Shown here: positions 34,207 through 43,965 of the stretch, piece by piece
Numbering within the stretch: position 1 is the first letter of the stretch
How the letters are laid out: every line of letters begins with the position of its first letter
Assembly (NCBI GenBank): GCA_944389505.1
Contig: CALXMP010000012.1
Location: 1-57,935 of the forward strand
Direction of reading: 5' to 3'
Length of the DNA stretch: 57,935 bases
Source: an uncultured Spirochaetaceae bacterium
Lineage (GTDB): Bacteria; Spirochaetota; Spirochaetia; Sphaerochaetales; Sphaerochaetaceae
Position numbers and translations under genes: made by a program
The notes under the pieces: model-generated
The model's database searches: none
What the model saw: the letters and a program-made list of their open reading frames with translations, nothing else
What the model was told of the DNA's origin: nothing

Positions 34207-37200
34207 ATGCGCAGGCTTTCGGCTCTCCTTATCATCCTCATTTCCGTATCGATGGCGCTTTCCGCAGTTACTGCGGGAACGATCTATTTCGCTACGGATG
34301 ATGAACTGAGGAATATGGCAGAGCTGAGGGGCCTTCCGTCCGATGGAACGAGGGAAGCGCTTCAGAATGCGCTCTATCAGTATGAAGGGCTTGAGGCCTA
34401 TACGGAGGAGATAGAATCGGATGCCGGTGGTTTCACCCTCGATATCCTCCAGGCTGAGAACCTGCTTTCCGATTCCGGAAGCTTCGTGCTTACCGGTAAT
34501 GCCTCGATATCCTTCACAGACAGCAACGGCATCGTCTCCGACCTAAGTGCCGATACGATAATCATCAATACGGACAATAGCCATCTCTCGGCGCTCGATA
34601 ACGTCCATTACCACAGCGACAGCCCAAATGCCTCGATTGATGATATCGATGCGGATATCGTCTCCGTATTCTGGGATTCAGGCGAGATAAAGGTATCCAA
34701 TGCAACCACCTCGACAGTAAGGGAGGGGGAGGATGGCGCGGAGGGTGTTACGATCTTCACCTCAGGAGAGACATTCACATATACCCCGGGAGGATCGATT
34801 CTCTATGAAGGCGGAAGAATCGGCTCTGCAGCCGAGGATCCCCATTCATCGATAACCGCATCCACGATAGCGATGCTGCCCGGGTCCGATATGTTCATCT
34901 CCAATGCATATCTCTCGATAGGACGTGTCCCGATACTCTATCTTCCGTATTTCTTCTTCCCGGGTTCCCGTGTCGTCGGCAACCCATCATTCGGATTCTC
35001 CTCGTCAAAGGGAGCATTCCTCAATACGACATTCGAGATATTCGGCTCATCATCGAAAGTACAGGAATCAGGGGATGATTCATCCTTCATGTCCATGCTC
35101 TCGTCAAGTGATTCCGGTGGCGATCTCCAGCCATATGGCGCATACTATTCCGCCAAGGAGCCGCTTACGCCGCTGCAGCAGTGGGCCAAGGACTCTTCAT
35201 CGTATTTTGCCATCATGGCCGATGCGTATGCGAACACAGGTGTGCATCTCGGTATCGATGGTGTACTGAACTTCTTCGATGGTACGCTCTCCCTCACATT
35301 CTTCAACGGTATAGCCGTATCCCATGCGAATGAGAACTACGGAGTGAAGAACTTCAGGTATTACGGGCAGAATTCGCTCTCGTATGAGAATTTCGGGTTC
35401 GAGGCCGAGCTCTCCGTTCCTTTCTATTCCGATAACAGGGTGCTTCAGGACTTCGGTAACAGAGTCTCTGGCTTCTCGATAATGTCGGTGATACAGCCTG
35501 CGGAATTCCCGGAGGATTACAACTCCTCGATATCGACATTCTCAAGGACACTCGACTTCAATTACACGCTTCCTTCCGAATACCACAACGGTTTCGTTGA
35601 TTCCTTCAGGGTGACAGATACGAATATCGCGGCAGACTACCGCTGGTCGTCATCCGAGAAGAAGTTCTATATGGAGGAGGCAAGCCTCCCGGAGTTCGGA
35701 ATGTCGCTTTCCGGTACGCTCTTCTCGCTTTCAGGGACAACAGGCACCGTGATCAATGCCACAGAAGAGGAGGAGACGGATATAACAGAGCTCCATCTGC
35801 TATCCGATCCACTCCTCTATGATATCTACAAGGCGGAGGAGAGAGCTGCCGCGCAGGCTGCGGGTAAGGACTTCAATGTATCGCTCAAGTACTCGCTCTC
35901 GGAGAGCCTGCGGAATACCTATGAATTCGATGCGAAGGGTGAGACCACCGATGGCAGCTTCTCATCTGACAGCGCGGCCCGTCTCACATTCGAGGCTGAC
36001 ATGGCCGATTACGTATCGCTCGATGCTGTATTCACTCCGTCTTATTCATACATGGTAGAGGACCGCCACCGCGCATCGATCGTGACGGAGAACACCTCCG
36101 TGAATTCCGACGTATCGCTTGCGCTTCCATTCATCGGCCTTCAGTACAACCTCTCAACGAAGCTGATGAATCTCAGAAGCGTCACGCAGGGAAGCGTTGA
36201 GGATGTGACGATGCTCAACCCGGGATGGGACAGGGATACAGTCACAAGCCATTCGATAGGATTCTCGAAGGCTTTCCAGACGGAGTACGGTACATTCACC
36301 CCTGCTATCACATACAGACTGCCACCTCTCTCGGCCTCACTCATCCCGAAGTTCTCATACAGCTATGGCCCATTCGCTCTGTCATTCTCCTGGAGCTTCC
36401 TTGAAGATGATGATACAGGTGATTTCCTCTGCGATCTGATAGAGCTCTCTGCCGGTTACAATGGCACATATATAACCTCATCGATATCGCTCAAGTACCA
36501 GTCAGCGGAGTTCGACAGCAGCGATTTCATGGCACCGTTCTACGGTACGGCATCACTTTCCCTTCGTACTGCGGACAAGAACTGGTCCATCACAGGATTC
36601 CTTGACTATGAATATGAGAGTGCCGGATTCACCCATTATTTCAATGCGATAAGCGCGACGCTCAAGATTCCGTATTTCGATATAATGCTCGAATGGGCAG
36701 GACCTGCGGAGAACCTTTCCTTCAGCGCGATAGAGGCACATGCCGATGTTGATAATGTCTTCTTCCAGCTCTGGAAGGGAAGGCTGTATTTCGGCTTCGG
36801 TCTCCAGGCATCATTCGAGATGGATATGAACAATCCATACGCCGCATCGTTCACGATTACACCGTCATTCACATTCCGTATTGCAGAGTTCCTCGATTTC
36901 AGGTTCTCATTCACCTCATCAAATAATGGATTCTACGATTACTTCAGGACGGGATCATTCTCTATATCGGAGTTCTTCAATGATCTCTGGCAGTCATTCG
37001 ATTTCTTCGGCAACGGACGCTACAATACGAACTTCGTACTTGATGAATGCGCTCTTGAGATAATCCACTACATGGATGACTGGAATCTCAATGTGAAGTA
37101 CTCAGCAGAGGTCCTCCTTAACGGGGATTCCTACGAGTTCGTGCCTGAGTTCTCGATATACCTCAGCTGGAAGACGATACCTGATCTGAAGATTGACCAG

Positions 37201-37239
37201 ACATGGGAAGAGAGGAATGGATCATGGAGGAAGAAATAA
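34207..37239 (+). CDS. LptD/OstA-like outer-membrane protein
   Basis: A 1010-residue protein with a signal peptide (MRRLSALLIILISVSMALSA). Residues 60-260 contain an OstA/LptA-like jellyroll (FVLTGNASISFTD, INTDNSHLSALDNV). The linker VPILYLPYFFFPGSRVVGNP is the characteristic LptD motif ahead of the barrel. The remaining 700 residues are beta strands rich in aromatics and Ser. LptD inserts lipopolysaccharide in other bacteria; many spirochaetes lack classical LPS, so it may export another glycolipid. It follows uvrA directly and its end overlaps the phoH leader. Confidence 0.75.
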   Translation: MRRLSALLIILISVSMALSAVTAGTIYFATDDELRNMAELRGLPSDGTREALQNALYQYEGLEAYTEEIESDAGGFTLDILQAENLLSDSGSFVLTGNASISFTDSNGIVSDLSADTIIINTDNSHLSALDNVHYHSDSPNASIDDIDADIVSVFWDSGEIKVSNATTSTVREGEDGAEGVTIFTSGETFTYTPGGSILYEGGRIGSAAEDPHSSITASTIAMLPGSDMFISNAYLSIGRVPILYLPYFFFPGSRVVGNPSFGFSSSKGAFLNTTFEIFGSSSKVQESGDDSSFMSMLSSSDSGGDLQPYGAYYSAKEPLTPLQQWAKDSSSYFAIMADAYANTGVHLGIDGVLNFFDGTLSLTFFNGIAVSHANENYGVKNFRYYGQNSLSYENFGFEAELSVPFYSDNRVLQDFGNRVSGFSIMSVIQPAEFPEDYNSSISTFSRTLDFNYTLPSEYHNGFVDSFRVTDTNIAADYRWSSSEKKFYMEEASLPEFGMSLSGTLFSLSGTTGTVINATEEEETDITELHLLSDPLLYDIYKAEERAAAQAAGKDFNVSLKYSLSESLRNTYEFDAKGETTDGSFSSDSAARLTFEADMADYVSLDAVFTPSYSYMVEDRHRASIVTENTSVNSDVSLALPFIGLQYNLSTKLMNLRSVTQGSVEDVTMLNPGWDRDTVTSHSIGFSKAFQTEYGTFTPAITYRLPPLSASLIPKFSYSYGPFALSFSWSFLEDDDTGDFLCDLIELSAGYNGTYITSSISLKYQSAEFDSSDFMAPFYGTASLSLRTADKNWSITGFLDYEYESAGFTHYFNAISATLKIPYFDIMLEWAGPAENLSFSAIEAHADVDNVFFQLWKGRLYFGFGLQASFEMDMNNPYAASFTITPSFTFRIAEFLDFRFSFTSSNNGFYDYFRTGSFSISEFFNDLWQSFDFFGNGRYNTNFVLDECALEIIHYMDDWNLNVKYSAEVLLNGDSYEFVPEFSIYLSWKTIPDLKIDQTWEERNGSWRKK

Positions 37240-37241
37240 TA

Positions 37242-38171
37242 ATGGAAAGCTATGTATTCACGCCTGAGGCCGCTTCTGCAGTTCTCGGTCCCAATGACAG
37301 CAACCTCTCATACCTTGAGGCCCTGCTCAGGACCGATCTTTCCGTAAGGGGGACTTCAATTGCCGCATCCTCTGAGTCTCCTCTGTTCATACCGCTCATG
37401 AAGCGGCTTGAGAAGCTGTCGGAGAGGGGCGGGGTGCTTGCAGAGCCTGAGATATTCATGGAATACCAGCTTCTTTCCAATCCTGATGCCGAGGTGGGGG
37501 CGGAAAAGAGCTTTATCGCCGTGCAGGGAAGATCCGTTTATCCTAAGAGCGCGGCCCAGAGACGGTTCATAAGCGCGCTCCGCAATGATTCTGTCGTCCT
37601 TGCTCTCGGACCTGCCGGAACGGGAAAGACCTTCCTTTCGATAATCTGGGCGCTTTCCGAGGTGCTGTCAGGACGCCGCAGCAAGCTTCTTCTTGCTCGT
37701 CCTGTAGTCGAGGCGGGGGAATCGCTGGGCTTCCTTCCCGGCGATCTGCAGCAGAAGCTGAGCCCATACCTCAGACCGCTGTATGATGCGATGGAGTATG
37801 TTCTCCATCCACAGCAGATAAAGAGACTTGAGGATACGGGGACGATAGAGGTCGCTCCTCTTGCATATATGCGCGGCAGGTCCGTCAATAATGCCGTCAT
37901 GATACTGGATGAGGCACAGAATGCATCAAGGTCCCAGATGAAGATGTTCCTCACGCGTCTTGGCGAAAACAGCCAGGCTATAGTCTCGGGCGATCCCTCG
38001 CAGATAGATCTCTCGAGACGATCTGAGTCCGGACTTGAGGAGGCTGCATCCCTGCTTGGTGGTATCGAGGGGATTTCCGTGATAAGATTCACTCATAGCG
38101 ATACCATAAGATCCCGCATCGTGAGGGATATCGTGAGAGCATATTCGGAGGGGAATGATGAAGAGCAGTAG
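37242..38171 (+). CDS. phoH: PhoH-family ATPase
   Basis: A 309-residue PhoH/YbeZ-type protein. Walker A is GPAGTGKTF (near residue 123) and Walker B sits in VMILDEAQNAS. I chose the ATG at 37242 because GGAGG lies about 11 bases upstream; earlier in-frame starts lie in the LptD coding end. PhoH-ybeY linkage is common and points to a role with the rRNA-maturation nuclease YbeY. It overlaps pgpH by about 15 bases. Confidence 0.85.
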   Translation: MESYVFTPEAASAVLGPNDSNLSYLEALLRTDLSVRGTSIAASSESPLFIPLMKRLEKLSERGGVLAEPEIFMEYQLLSNPDAEVGAEKSFIAVQGRSVYPKSAAQRRFISALRNDSVVLALGPAGTGKTFLSIIWALSEVLSGRRSKLLLARPVVEAGESLGFLPGDLQQKLSPYLRPLYDAMEYVLHPQQIKRLEDTGTIEVAPLAYMRGRSVNNAVMILDEAQNASRSQMKMFLTRLGENSQAIVSGDPSQIDLSRRSESGLEEAASLLGGIEGISVIRFTHSDTIRSRIVRDIVRAYSEGNDEEQ

Positions 38172-40350
38172 AATGATCGCCGATTCGCTTGCTGTATTCT
38201 CTGCAAAGCAGAAGGCAGTGCTTTTCATTCTTATCTTCCTTGCAGGAGCGGCGGGTATAATATTCCCTCTGCTTCTTTCCGCGAACCCTGCATTCGTTCT
38301 GAATATCTCGAGGGAGTACCGGGCAGGGGAGCTTTCCGATGAAGATGTCATCGCACCTGCGGATTTCTCATATGTCGATGAGGTCGCGACAAACGATGTC
38401 GTGAAGCGTGCCGCGGAGAGCATCCTTCCGCAGTTCTCATATTCCGTATCCTCATCTATAGCGATGAGGACGAGATTCAATGATTTCAGCCAGGCATACG
38501 CATCTGGCAATCTCTCATCATTTTTCGAAGAGAATGGTATGCATCTCGACAGCGATGCGATTGCCCGTCTCAAATCCCTCTCTGGGGATTCCGCCACAAT
38601 GATCCTTTCGCTTGTTTCAGACTGCATATCCGAGCTTGTCAGCGATGGAATATTCAGTGACGATGGGATACAGGCCGCTGGCAGCGGGGGCTATTCCCGC
38701 ATCGAGATAGAGCCATCGGGTGTTCCATTCGCGCATGCAGGGACTGTCATACCGATCGATGAGGCTGTGACGCTTTCCGGTGTATACAGGTATGTCATCG
38801 GATGGATAAGCGAGTTCTATCCTGATATCGAGAGCGGGAATGCCGATCTTGCTGCAGATATCGTTGCCATGATCGTCGCCCCGAATGTCGATTATGACTC
38901 TGTTCTTACCGTCGCGATGAGGGAGAATGCGGCAGAGACCGTACCCCCTGTGCTGATTGAGGTCAAGGAAGGGGATTACATCCTCCGACGCGATACGATT
39001 GTGACCGATCAGCAGCTCAGGACAATAGAGAGGATGAGGGAGAATGCCGTTGTCTCGATACCGCCAGCCAGAGCATTCGGATACATGATATATATCGCGG
39101 CATTCATAATAATGACCGTATTCCTCCTTTTCTACTTCATACCGTACCGCTACAGGCTGTTCCTGTATCTCACGCTGTTCCTTGTCGCAACGATAGTCAC
39201 GCTGACGCTTTCATACCTCATGGTTCTTGCGCTCGCCCTTGACGGAGTGAGATACGCAGACCCGTTCCTCCCGTTCCTGTTCCTCCCGCTCTTTTCCGCA
39301 GCTGTGACCGGCAGGAAGAGGATAGGATTCTCACTAGGGCTCTTCCTTTCAGGCTGCGCTGTGATCTATCCAGGCTCGAGGAGCTTCACGTTCTTCTACC
39401 TGATTGTCCTGATTGTCTGCTCTATGCTCTTCATGAGGTCGGGCAATGAGAGAATGGATATAATCTATCAGACACTGTTCTCGTCGCTGACGGCGGCTGG
39501 CGTCACGCTGCTTGTCTCCGTTATCTACAGCCAGTCCTATTCCATGATAATGACGAATGTCATCGTATCGATGATCAATGTCGTCATCTCCTTCATCCTT
39601 CTTTCCATAATCCTTCCGATTGCGGAGAAGGTATTCAACGTTCCTACCTCGTACAGACTGCACGAGCTTTCGTTCACCGATACGCCTACGCTGAACAGGC
39701 TCAGCCAGGTTGCGCCTGGTACGTTCAACCATTCGAAGAACGTTGCGGAGATGGCCTATGATGCATGCAAGGCGATTGGGGCCAATGCAGAGCTTGCCAG
39801 GGTCGGAGGGCTCTATCATGATGTCGGCAAGGCCGAGCATCCCGAGTACTTCATCGAGAACCAGAGTGGGCGCAATGTCCATGATGAGATAAACAAGACG
39901 CTCTCTGCTGCCATAATAAAGTCCCATGTGAAGCTCGGTGTCGAGAAAGCCAAGGAGATAGGACTCCCGCAGGAGGTTATCGATATAATCTCCGAGCATC
40001 ATGGCAATGATCTCATAAAGTACTTCTACAATGAGGCTGTGAGGGAGGCAAAGGATAAAGCACAGGTGGTTAGCGAGGAGGATTTCAGGTATACCGGACG
40101 CATCCCTGCAACCCCTGAGAGCGCTGTCGTTATGCTTGCTGACTGCTCAGAGGCCGCGACAAGAACGCTGAAGAATCCAAACCACCAGAAGTACGAGAAG
40201 CTTATCAATTCAATCATCATCGACAAGATGAACTACAAGCAGCTTAACAACAGCCAGCTTACGATCAATGATCTCGATAAGATCAAGGAAGCTTTCATTC
40301 TCTACCTGATGGGACGCGACCACCAGAGAATCGAATACGAGAAGGACTGA
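38155..40350 (+). CDS. pgpH: 7TM-HD cyclic-di-AMP phosphodiesterase (PgpH-like)
   Basis: A 731-residue membrane protein: one N-terminal anchor, an extracytoplasmic 7TMR-HDED domain (to about 300), seven helices (about 305-480), then a cytosolic HD domain with NHSKNVAEMAYDA and the metal motif YHDVGKAEHP, then IISEHHG. The family hydrolyses c-di-AMP to pApA. It lies between phoH and ybeY, a conserved order in many bacteria. The start ATG overlaps the end of phoH; a second ATG follows directly. Confidence 0.87.
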   Translation: MMKSSRMIADSLAVFSAKQKAVLFILIFLAGAAGIIFPLLLSANPAFVLNISREYRAGELSDEDVIAPADFSYVDEVATNDVVKRAAESILPQFSYSVSSSIAMRTRFNDFSQAYASGNLSSFFEENGMHLDSDAIARLKSLSGDSATMILSLVSDCISELVSDGIFSDDGIQAAGSGGYSRIEIEPSGVPFAHAGTVIPIDEAVTLSGVYRYVIGWISEFYPDIESGNADLAADIVAMIVAPNVDYDSVLTVAMRENAAETVPPVLIEVKEGDYILRRDTIVTDQQLRTIERMRENAVVSIPPARAFGYMIYIAAFIIMTVFLLFYFIPYRYRLFLYLTLFLVATIVTLTLSYLMVLALALDGVRYADPFLPFLFLPLFSAAVTGRKRIGFSLGLFLSGCAVIYPGSRSFTFFYLIVLIVCSMLFMRSGNERMDIIYQTLFSSLTAAGVTLLVSVIYSQSYSMIMTNVIVSMINVVISFILLSIILPIAEKVFNVPTSYRLHELSFTDTPTLNRLSQVAPGTFNHSKNVAEMAYDACKAIGANAELARVGGLYHDVGKAEHPEYFIENQSGRNVHDEINKTLSAAIIKSHVKLGVEKAKEIGLPQEVIDIISEHHGNDLIKYFYNEAVREAKDKAQVVSEEDFRYTGRIPATPESAVVMLADCSEAATRTLKNPNHQKYEKLINSIIIDKMNYKQLNNSQLTINDLDKIKEAFILYLMGRDHQRIEYEKD

Positions 40351-40351
40351 T

Positions 40352-40798
40352 ATGTACTTTATTGAAGATGAGCATGGCATGGCCGAAGGCAAGGATGTAT
40401 CGGGAAGCCTCGACAGGATACTTGGCTATCTGGGGGAGGATGGGGAGTTCTCCGTTCACTTCGTCACCGATGATGAGATAAAGGCCCTTAACAGGGACTA
40501 CAGGGAGAAGGATGAACCTACAGATATCCTCACATTCCGCATCCTCGATGGAGAGGAGTTCCCCTCGTTCCCCGGTGAGGAGAAGGAGCTTGGCGATATG
40601 TTCATATCGATGGATGCTATGAGAAGGAATGCTGCCGAGTTCTCCGTTTCCGAGGATGAGGAGCTCTTCAGGCTTCTTGTCCATGGCATTCTGCATCTCC
40701 AGGGCTATGACCATAAGACCAATGACTTCTCTTCAGAGCCGATGCTCATAAGGCAGGAGGAGATCATCCGGGCCTTATTGCCCGGCGGCATCGCCTGA
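40352..40798 (+). CDS. ybeY: endoribonuclease YbeY
   Basis: A 148-residue YbeY with the zinc motif HGILHLQGYDH near its end and the FxTDILTF-type signature (DEPTDILTFRI). It processes 16S rRNA 3' ends and helps ribosome quality control. It follows pgpH after one base. Confidence 0.9.
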   Translation: MYFIEDEHGMAEGKDVSGSLDRILGYLGEDGEFSVHFVTDDEIKALNRDYREKDEPTDILTFRILDGEEFPSFPGEEKELGDMFISMDAMRRNAAEFSVSEDEELFRLLVHGILHLQGYDHKTNDFSSEPMLIRQEEIIRALLPGGIA

Positions 40799-40877
40799 CT
40801 CAAGCCTCGCCAATCTTCCTGAAAGCGGTATTTCTCTTATCACAACTGGCTATTTCAGTAGTATAATCAGAAAAAGC

Positions 40878-40905
40878 TTGACTTCTTGGCATAGAAGGAT
40901 AGTAT
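40878..40905 (+). promoter_or_regulatory. promoter of the sugar isomerase/kinase operon
   Basis: TTGACT (40878-40883), 16 bases, TAGTAT (40900-40905). Transcription should start near 40912, just before the palindrome at 40918. Confidence 0.6.
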
Positions 40906-40917
40906 AGAAATAACCAT

Positions 40918-40933
40918 GCGTGCTCGAACACGC
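40918..40933. promoter_or_regulatory. candidate LacI-family operator
   Basis: GCGTGCTCGAACACGC is a 16-bp palindrome with a single mismatched pair and a central CG, the usual form of LacI-family operators. It sits just downstream of the -10 of the fucI-like/xylB operon, whose LacI-type regulator is encoded right after the operon. As RNA it would also form a stem before the Shine-Dalgarno. Confidence 0.55.
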
Positions 40934-40950
40934 ACGCTGAGGAGGAAGTT

Positions 40951-42432
40951 ATGGCAGGGAATATACCAGACGTGAAACTTGGTATGATCGCAGTCAGCAG
41001 GGACTGCTTTGTTATCTCTATCTCAGAGAATAGAAGAAAGGCTATAGGCGAGGAGTGCAAGAAGCTCGGCATAGAGGTCTTTGAGGCTCCTACTGTTGTA
41101 GAGAATGAGAAAGATGCGCTCAAGGCTATTGATGAGGTCAAGACTGCTGGATGCAATGCTCTCGCTGTCTTCCTTGGCAATTTCGGACCAGAGACTCCGG
41201 AGACGCTCATCGCGAAGTACTTCGATGGCCCTGTGATGTACATGGCTGCAGCGGAGGAGAGGGGAGACAACCTCATCAACGGCCGCGGCGATGCATACTG
41301 CGGAATGCTCAACTGCTCATACAACCTTGGACTGAGGAAGCTTGCCGCATACATTCCTGAGTACCCTGTTGGGGATGCTGCATCATGCGCATCGATGATT
41401 GCGGACTTCATTCCTGTCGCAAGGACAATCATCGGAGTGAAGAACCTCAAGATCATCACATTCGGACCACGCCCGCAGGATTTCTTTGCCTGCAACGCTC
41501 CTATCAAGGCGCTGTATGACCTTGGCATCGAGATCGAGGAGAACAGCGAGCTTGATCTTCTTGTATCCTATCGTGACCACAATGGCGATAAGAGAATCGA
41601 TGGTATCGTAAAGGAGATGGCTGCAGAGCTCGGAACAGGCGATACATATCCCGATCTCCTTCCGCGCATGGCTCAGTTTGAGCTTACGCTCCTTGACTGG
41701 GCGGAGACCCATAAGGGTGCAAGGAAGTATGTCGTATTCGCAGACAAGTGCTGGCCTGCATTCCCGAAGGAATTCGGATTCGAGCCATGCTATGTCAACT
41801 CACGCCTTGCATCACGCGGCATCCCTGTAGCTTGTGAGGTCGATATCTACGGAGCGCTCTCTGAGTACATTGGAACATGTGTCACTGGCGCACCTGTCAC
41901 GCTTCTTGATATAAACAACACCGTTCCTCGCGACATGTATGAGTCTGAGATCAAGGGTAAGTATGATTACTCCCTCGAGGATACATTCATGGGCTTCCAT
42001 TGCGGCAATACACCGTTCTGCCGTCTCTCCGGCGGAGCTATAAAGTATCAGCTGATCCAGAACAGAATCCTGGAGAATGGCAATACTCCTGACTTCACAA
42101 GAGGAACGCTTGAGGGCGATATCGCTCCGGGTGAGATTACGTTCTTCCGTCTCCATTCCAATGCGGATACATCGCTCCAGGCATATATCTGCCAGGGAGA
42201 GGTACTTCCTGTGAAGACAAGAAGCTTCGGAGGAATCGGTATATTCGCTATCCACGAAATGGGCAGATTCTATCGCCATGTGCTTATCGGAAAGAGATAT
42301 CCGCACCATGGCGCGGTTGCTTTCGGTCATGCAGGCAAGGCCCTCCATGCCATTTTCACATATCTCGGCGTGAAGGATATCGCATTCAACCAGCCTAAGA
42401 GCATGCTCTACAGCGACGAGTGCCCATTCTAA
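40951..42432 (+). CDS. FucI/AraA-family sugar isomerase
   Basis: A 493-residue protein of the L-fucose/L-arabinose isomerase fold. Family-like strings are LGNFGPETPETLIAKY, ITFGPRPQDFF, ACEVDIYGALSEY (metal-binding Glu/Asp) and DTFMGFHCGNTPFC. It is shorter and divergent from Escherichia coli FucI (about 590). Paired with an FGGY kinase annotated as xylulokinase, it may turn D-arabinose into D-ribulose or D-xylose into xylulose; the true sugar is unknown. Good Shine-Dalgarno (GAGGAGG). Confidence 0.75.
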   Translation: MAGNIPDVKLGMIAVSRDCFVISISENRRKAIGEECKKLGIEVFEAPTVVENEKDALKAIDEVKTAGCNALAVFLGNFGPETPETLIAKYFDGPVMYMAAAEERGDNLINGRGDAYCGMLNCSYNLGLRKLAAYIPEYPVGDAASCASMIADFIPVARTIIGVKNLKIITFGPRPQDFFACNAPIKALYDLGIEIEENSELDLLVSYRDHNGDKRIDGIVKEMAAELGTGDTYPDLLPRMAQFELTLLDWAETHKGARKYVVFADKCWPAFPKEFGFEPCYVNSRLASRGIPVACEVDIYGALSEYIGTCVTGAPVTLLDINNTVPRDMYESEIKGKYDYSLEDTFMGFHCGNTPFCRLSGGAIKYQLIQNRILENGNTPDFTRGTLEGDIAPGEITFFRLHSNADTSLQAYICQGEVLPVKTRSFGGIGIFAIHEMGRFYRHVLIGKRYPHHGAVAFGHAGKALHAIFTYLGVKDIAFNQPKSMLYSDECPF

Positions 42433-42442
42433 GGAGGAAGAG

Positions 42443-43915
42443 ATGATTGCAGCCGGAATCGATGCAGGAACACAGAGCATCAAGGTGATCGTTTACGATA
42501 GCAGCAGCAAGGAGATCATAGCCTCCCATGCAGAACCCCTTGAACTGATAGTAGGTGAAGGGGGAGTGAGGGAGCAGAAGGCTTCATGGTGGACGGATGC
42601 GGTCAGGAAGTGCTTCTTGGCGATTCCGGCGGATATCAGAAAGAGAATCGGAGTCATATCCGTCTCAGGTCAGCAGCATGGCTTTGTTCCTGTTGCTGCC
42701 GATGGCTCCGTCCTCTACAGCGTCAAGCTCTGGTGTGATACATCAACTGCTCCGGAGTGCTATGAGATAGAGGAGAAGCTCGGTGGAAGGAAGGCCCTTT
42801 CCGAAAGAATCGGCAATCCTATCCTTCCAGGGTATACGGCAAGCAAGATCCTCTGGTTCAGGAAGAACCATCCAGATCTCTATGAGAAGATGGCAACGGT
42901 CATGCTTCCACATGATTATCTCAACTTCTACCTTACCGGTGAGAGAGTGATGGAGAGGGGGGATGCATCCGGTACTGGACTTATGGACATCTTCAAGGGA
43001 ACATGGGACAAGGATGCTGTCGCAGCAATCTCTCCGGATCTGATCGATAGGCTTCCTCCGATTCTTCCAGCGCCAGGGATCATCGGCAAGGTAAAGAAGG
43101 AGATAGCTTCCGATCTCGGACTTTCCGAGGATTGCTCCGTTGCATCGGGCGGCGGAGACAATATGATGAGCGCGATTGGAACAGGCGCTGTCGCAGATGG
43201 TGCTGTTACGATGAGCCTCGGTACATCGGGCACGCTCTTCTCATCTGTTTCCCATGCCTTCCATGACAAGGAGAACAGACTTGCCTCATTCTGCTCATCG
43301 CATGGCACATGGCTTCCGCTTCTCTGCACGATGAACTGTACCGTTGCATCCGAGATCATGAGGGGATTCATGGGCTTTGATGTCAAAGCTTTCGACGGAG
43401 AGGCAGAGAAGGCACCTATCGGCTCAGAAGGTCTTATGATGCTGCCGTTCTTCAATGGAGAGAGGATTCCTGACCTTCCGGATGGCAAGGGTGTCCTTTT
43501 TGGGATGACTCCGGATAACGTCAAGGCTGGGAATATTGCAAGGGCAACGCTTGAGGGTGTTACGTTCGAGTTCCTGCTCGGACTTGAGGCTTTCCGTGAG
43601 AATGGCATTGCCGTCGATTCGATTACGCTTACAGGCGGTGGCTCAAAGAGCCCGTTCTGGAGACAGCTTGTTGCTGATATGTCCGGCTGTCCTGTCCGTG
43701 TTCCAGTCTCCTCTGAGGCTGCTGCTCTCGGGTCGGCTCTACAGGGACTCTGGCTTGCTGAAGGTGGTGATATAAAGGCGATTGCTGAAGAGCATATTGC
43801 ATTCGATCCATCAAAGAGCGCAATGCCTGACATGGAGAACCATAAGAAATATATGGAGCTCTATGAGAAGTGGCATAAGCTTGTTGATATCTCGGTTCCG
43901 ATGTATTCGCTCTGA
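42443..43915 (+). CDS. xylB: FGGY-family sugar kinase, xylulokinase-like
   Basis: A 490-residue FGGY kinase. The phosphate-binding start AAGIDAGTQSIKVIVYD, the ISVSGQQHGFVP substrate motif of xylulokinases and the catalytic Asp in SGGGDNMMSAIGTGA are present; LTGGGSKSPFWRQLVADM is the adenosine motif. It phosphorylates the ketose made by the upstream isomerase for entry into the pentose phosphate pathway. D-ribulose as substrate cannot be excluded. AAGGAGG Shine-Dalgarno 10 bases after the isomerase stop. Confidence 0.82.
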   Translation: MIAAGIDAGTQSIKVIVYDSSSKEIIASHAEPLELIVGEGGVREQKASWWTDAVRKCFLAIPADIRKRIGVISVSGQQHGFVPVAADGSVLYSVKLWCDTSTAPECYEIEEKLGGRKALSERIGNPILPGYTASKILWFRKNHPDLYEKMATVMLPHDYLNFYLTGERVMERGDASGTGLMDIFKGTWDKDAVAAISPDLIDRLPPILPAPGIIGKVKKEIASDLGLSEDCSVASGGGDNMMSAIGTGAVADGAVTMSLGTSGTLFSSVSHAFHDKENRLASFCSSHGTWLPLLCTMNCTVASEIMRGFMGFDVKAFDGEAEKAPIGSEGLMMLPFFNGERIPDLPDGKGVLFGMTPDNVKAGNIARATLEGVTFEFLLGLEAFRENGIAVDSITLTGGGSKSPFWRQLVADMSGCPVRVPVSSEAAALGSALQGLWLAEGGDIKAIAEEHIAFDPSKSAMPDMENHKKYMELYEKWHKLVDISVPMYSL

Positions 43916-43935
43916 GTTTCTCTGGTGAAATAAAG

Positions 43936-43965
43936 ACCTCCTGCTAAGCCAGGAGGTTTTCCTTT
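43936..43965. terminator. bidirectional terminator between xylB and lacI-type gene
   Basis: ACCTCCTG (43936-43943) and CAGGAGGT (43950-43957) form a perfect stem with TTTCCTTT after it on the plus strand. The loop contains the stop codon of the minus-strand regulator. Confidence 0.7.
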
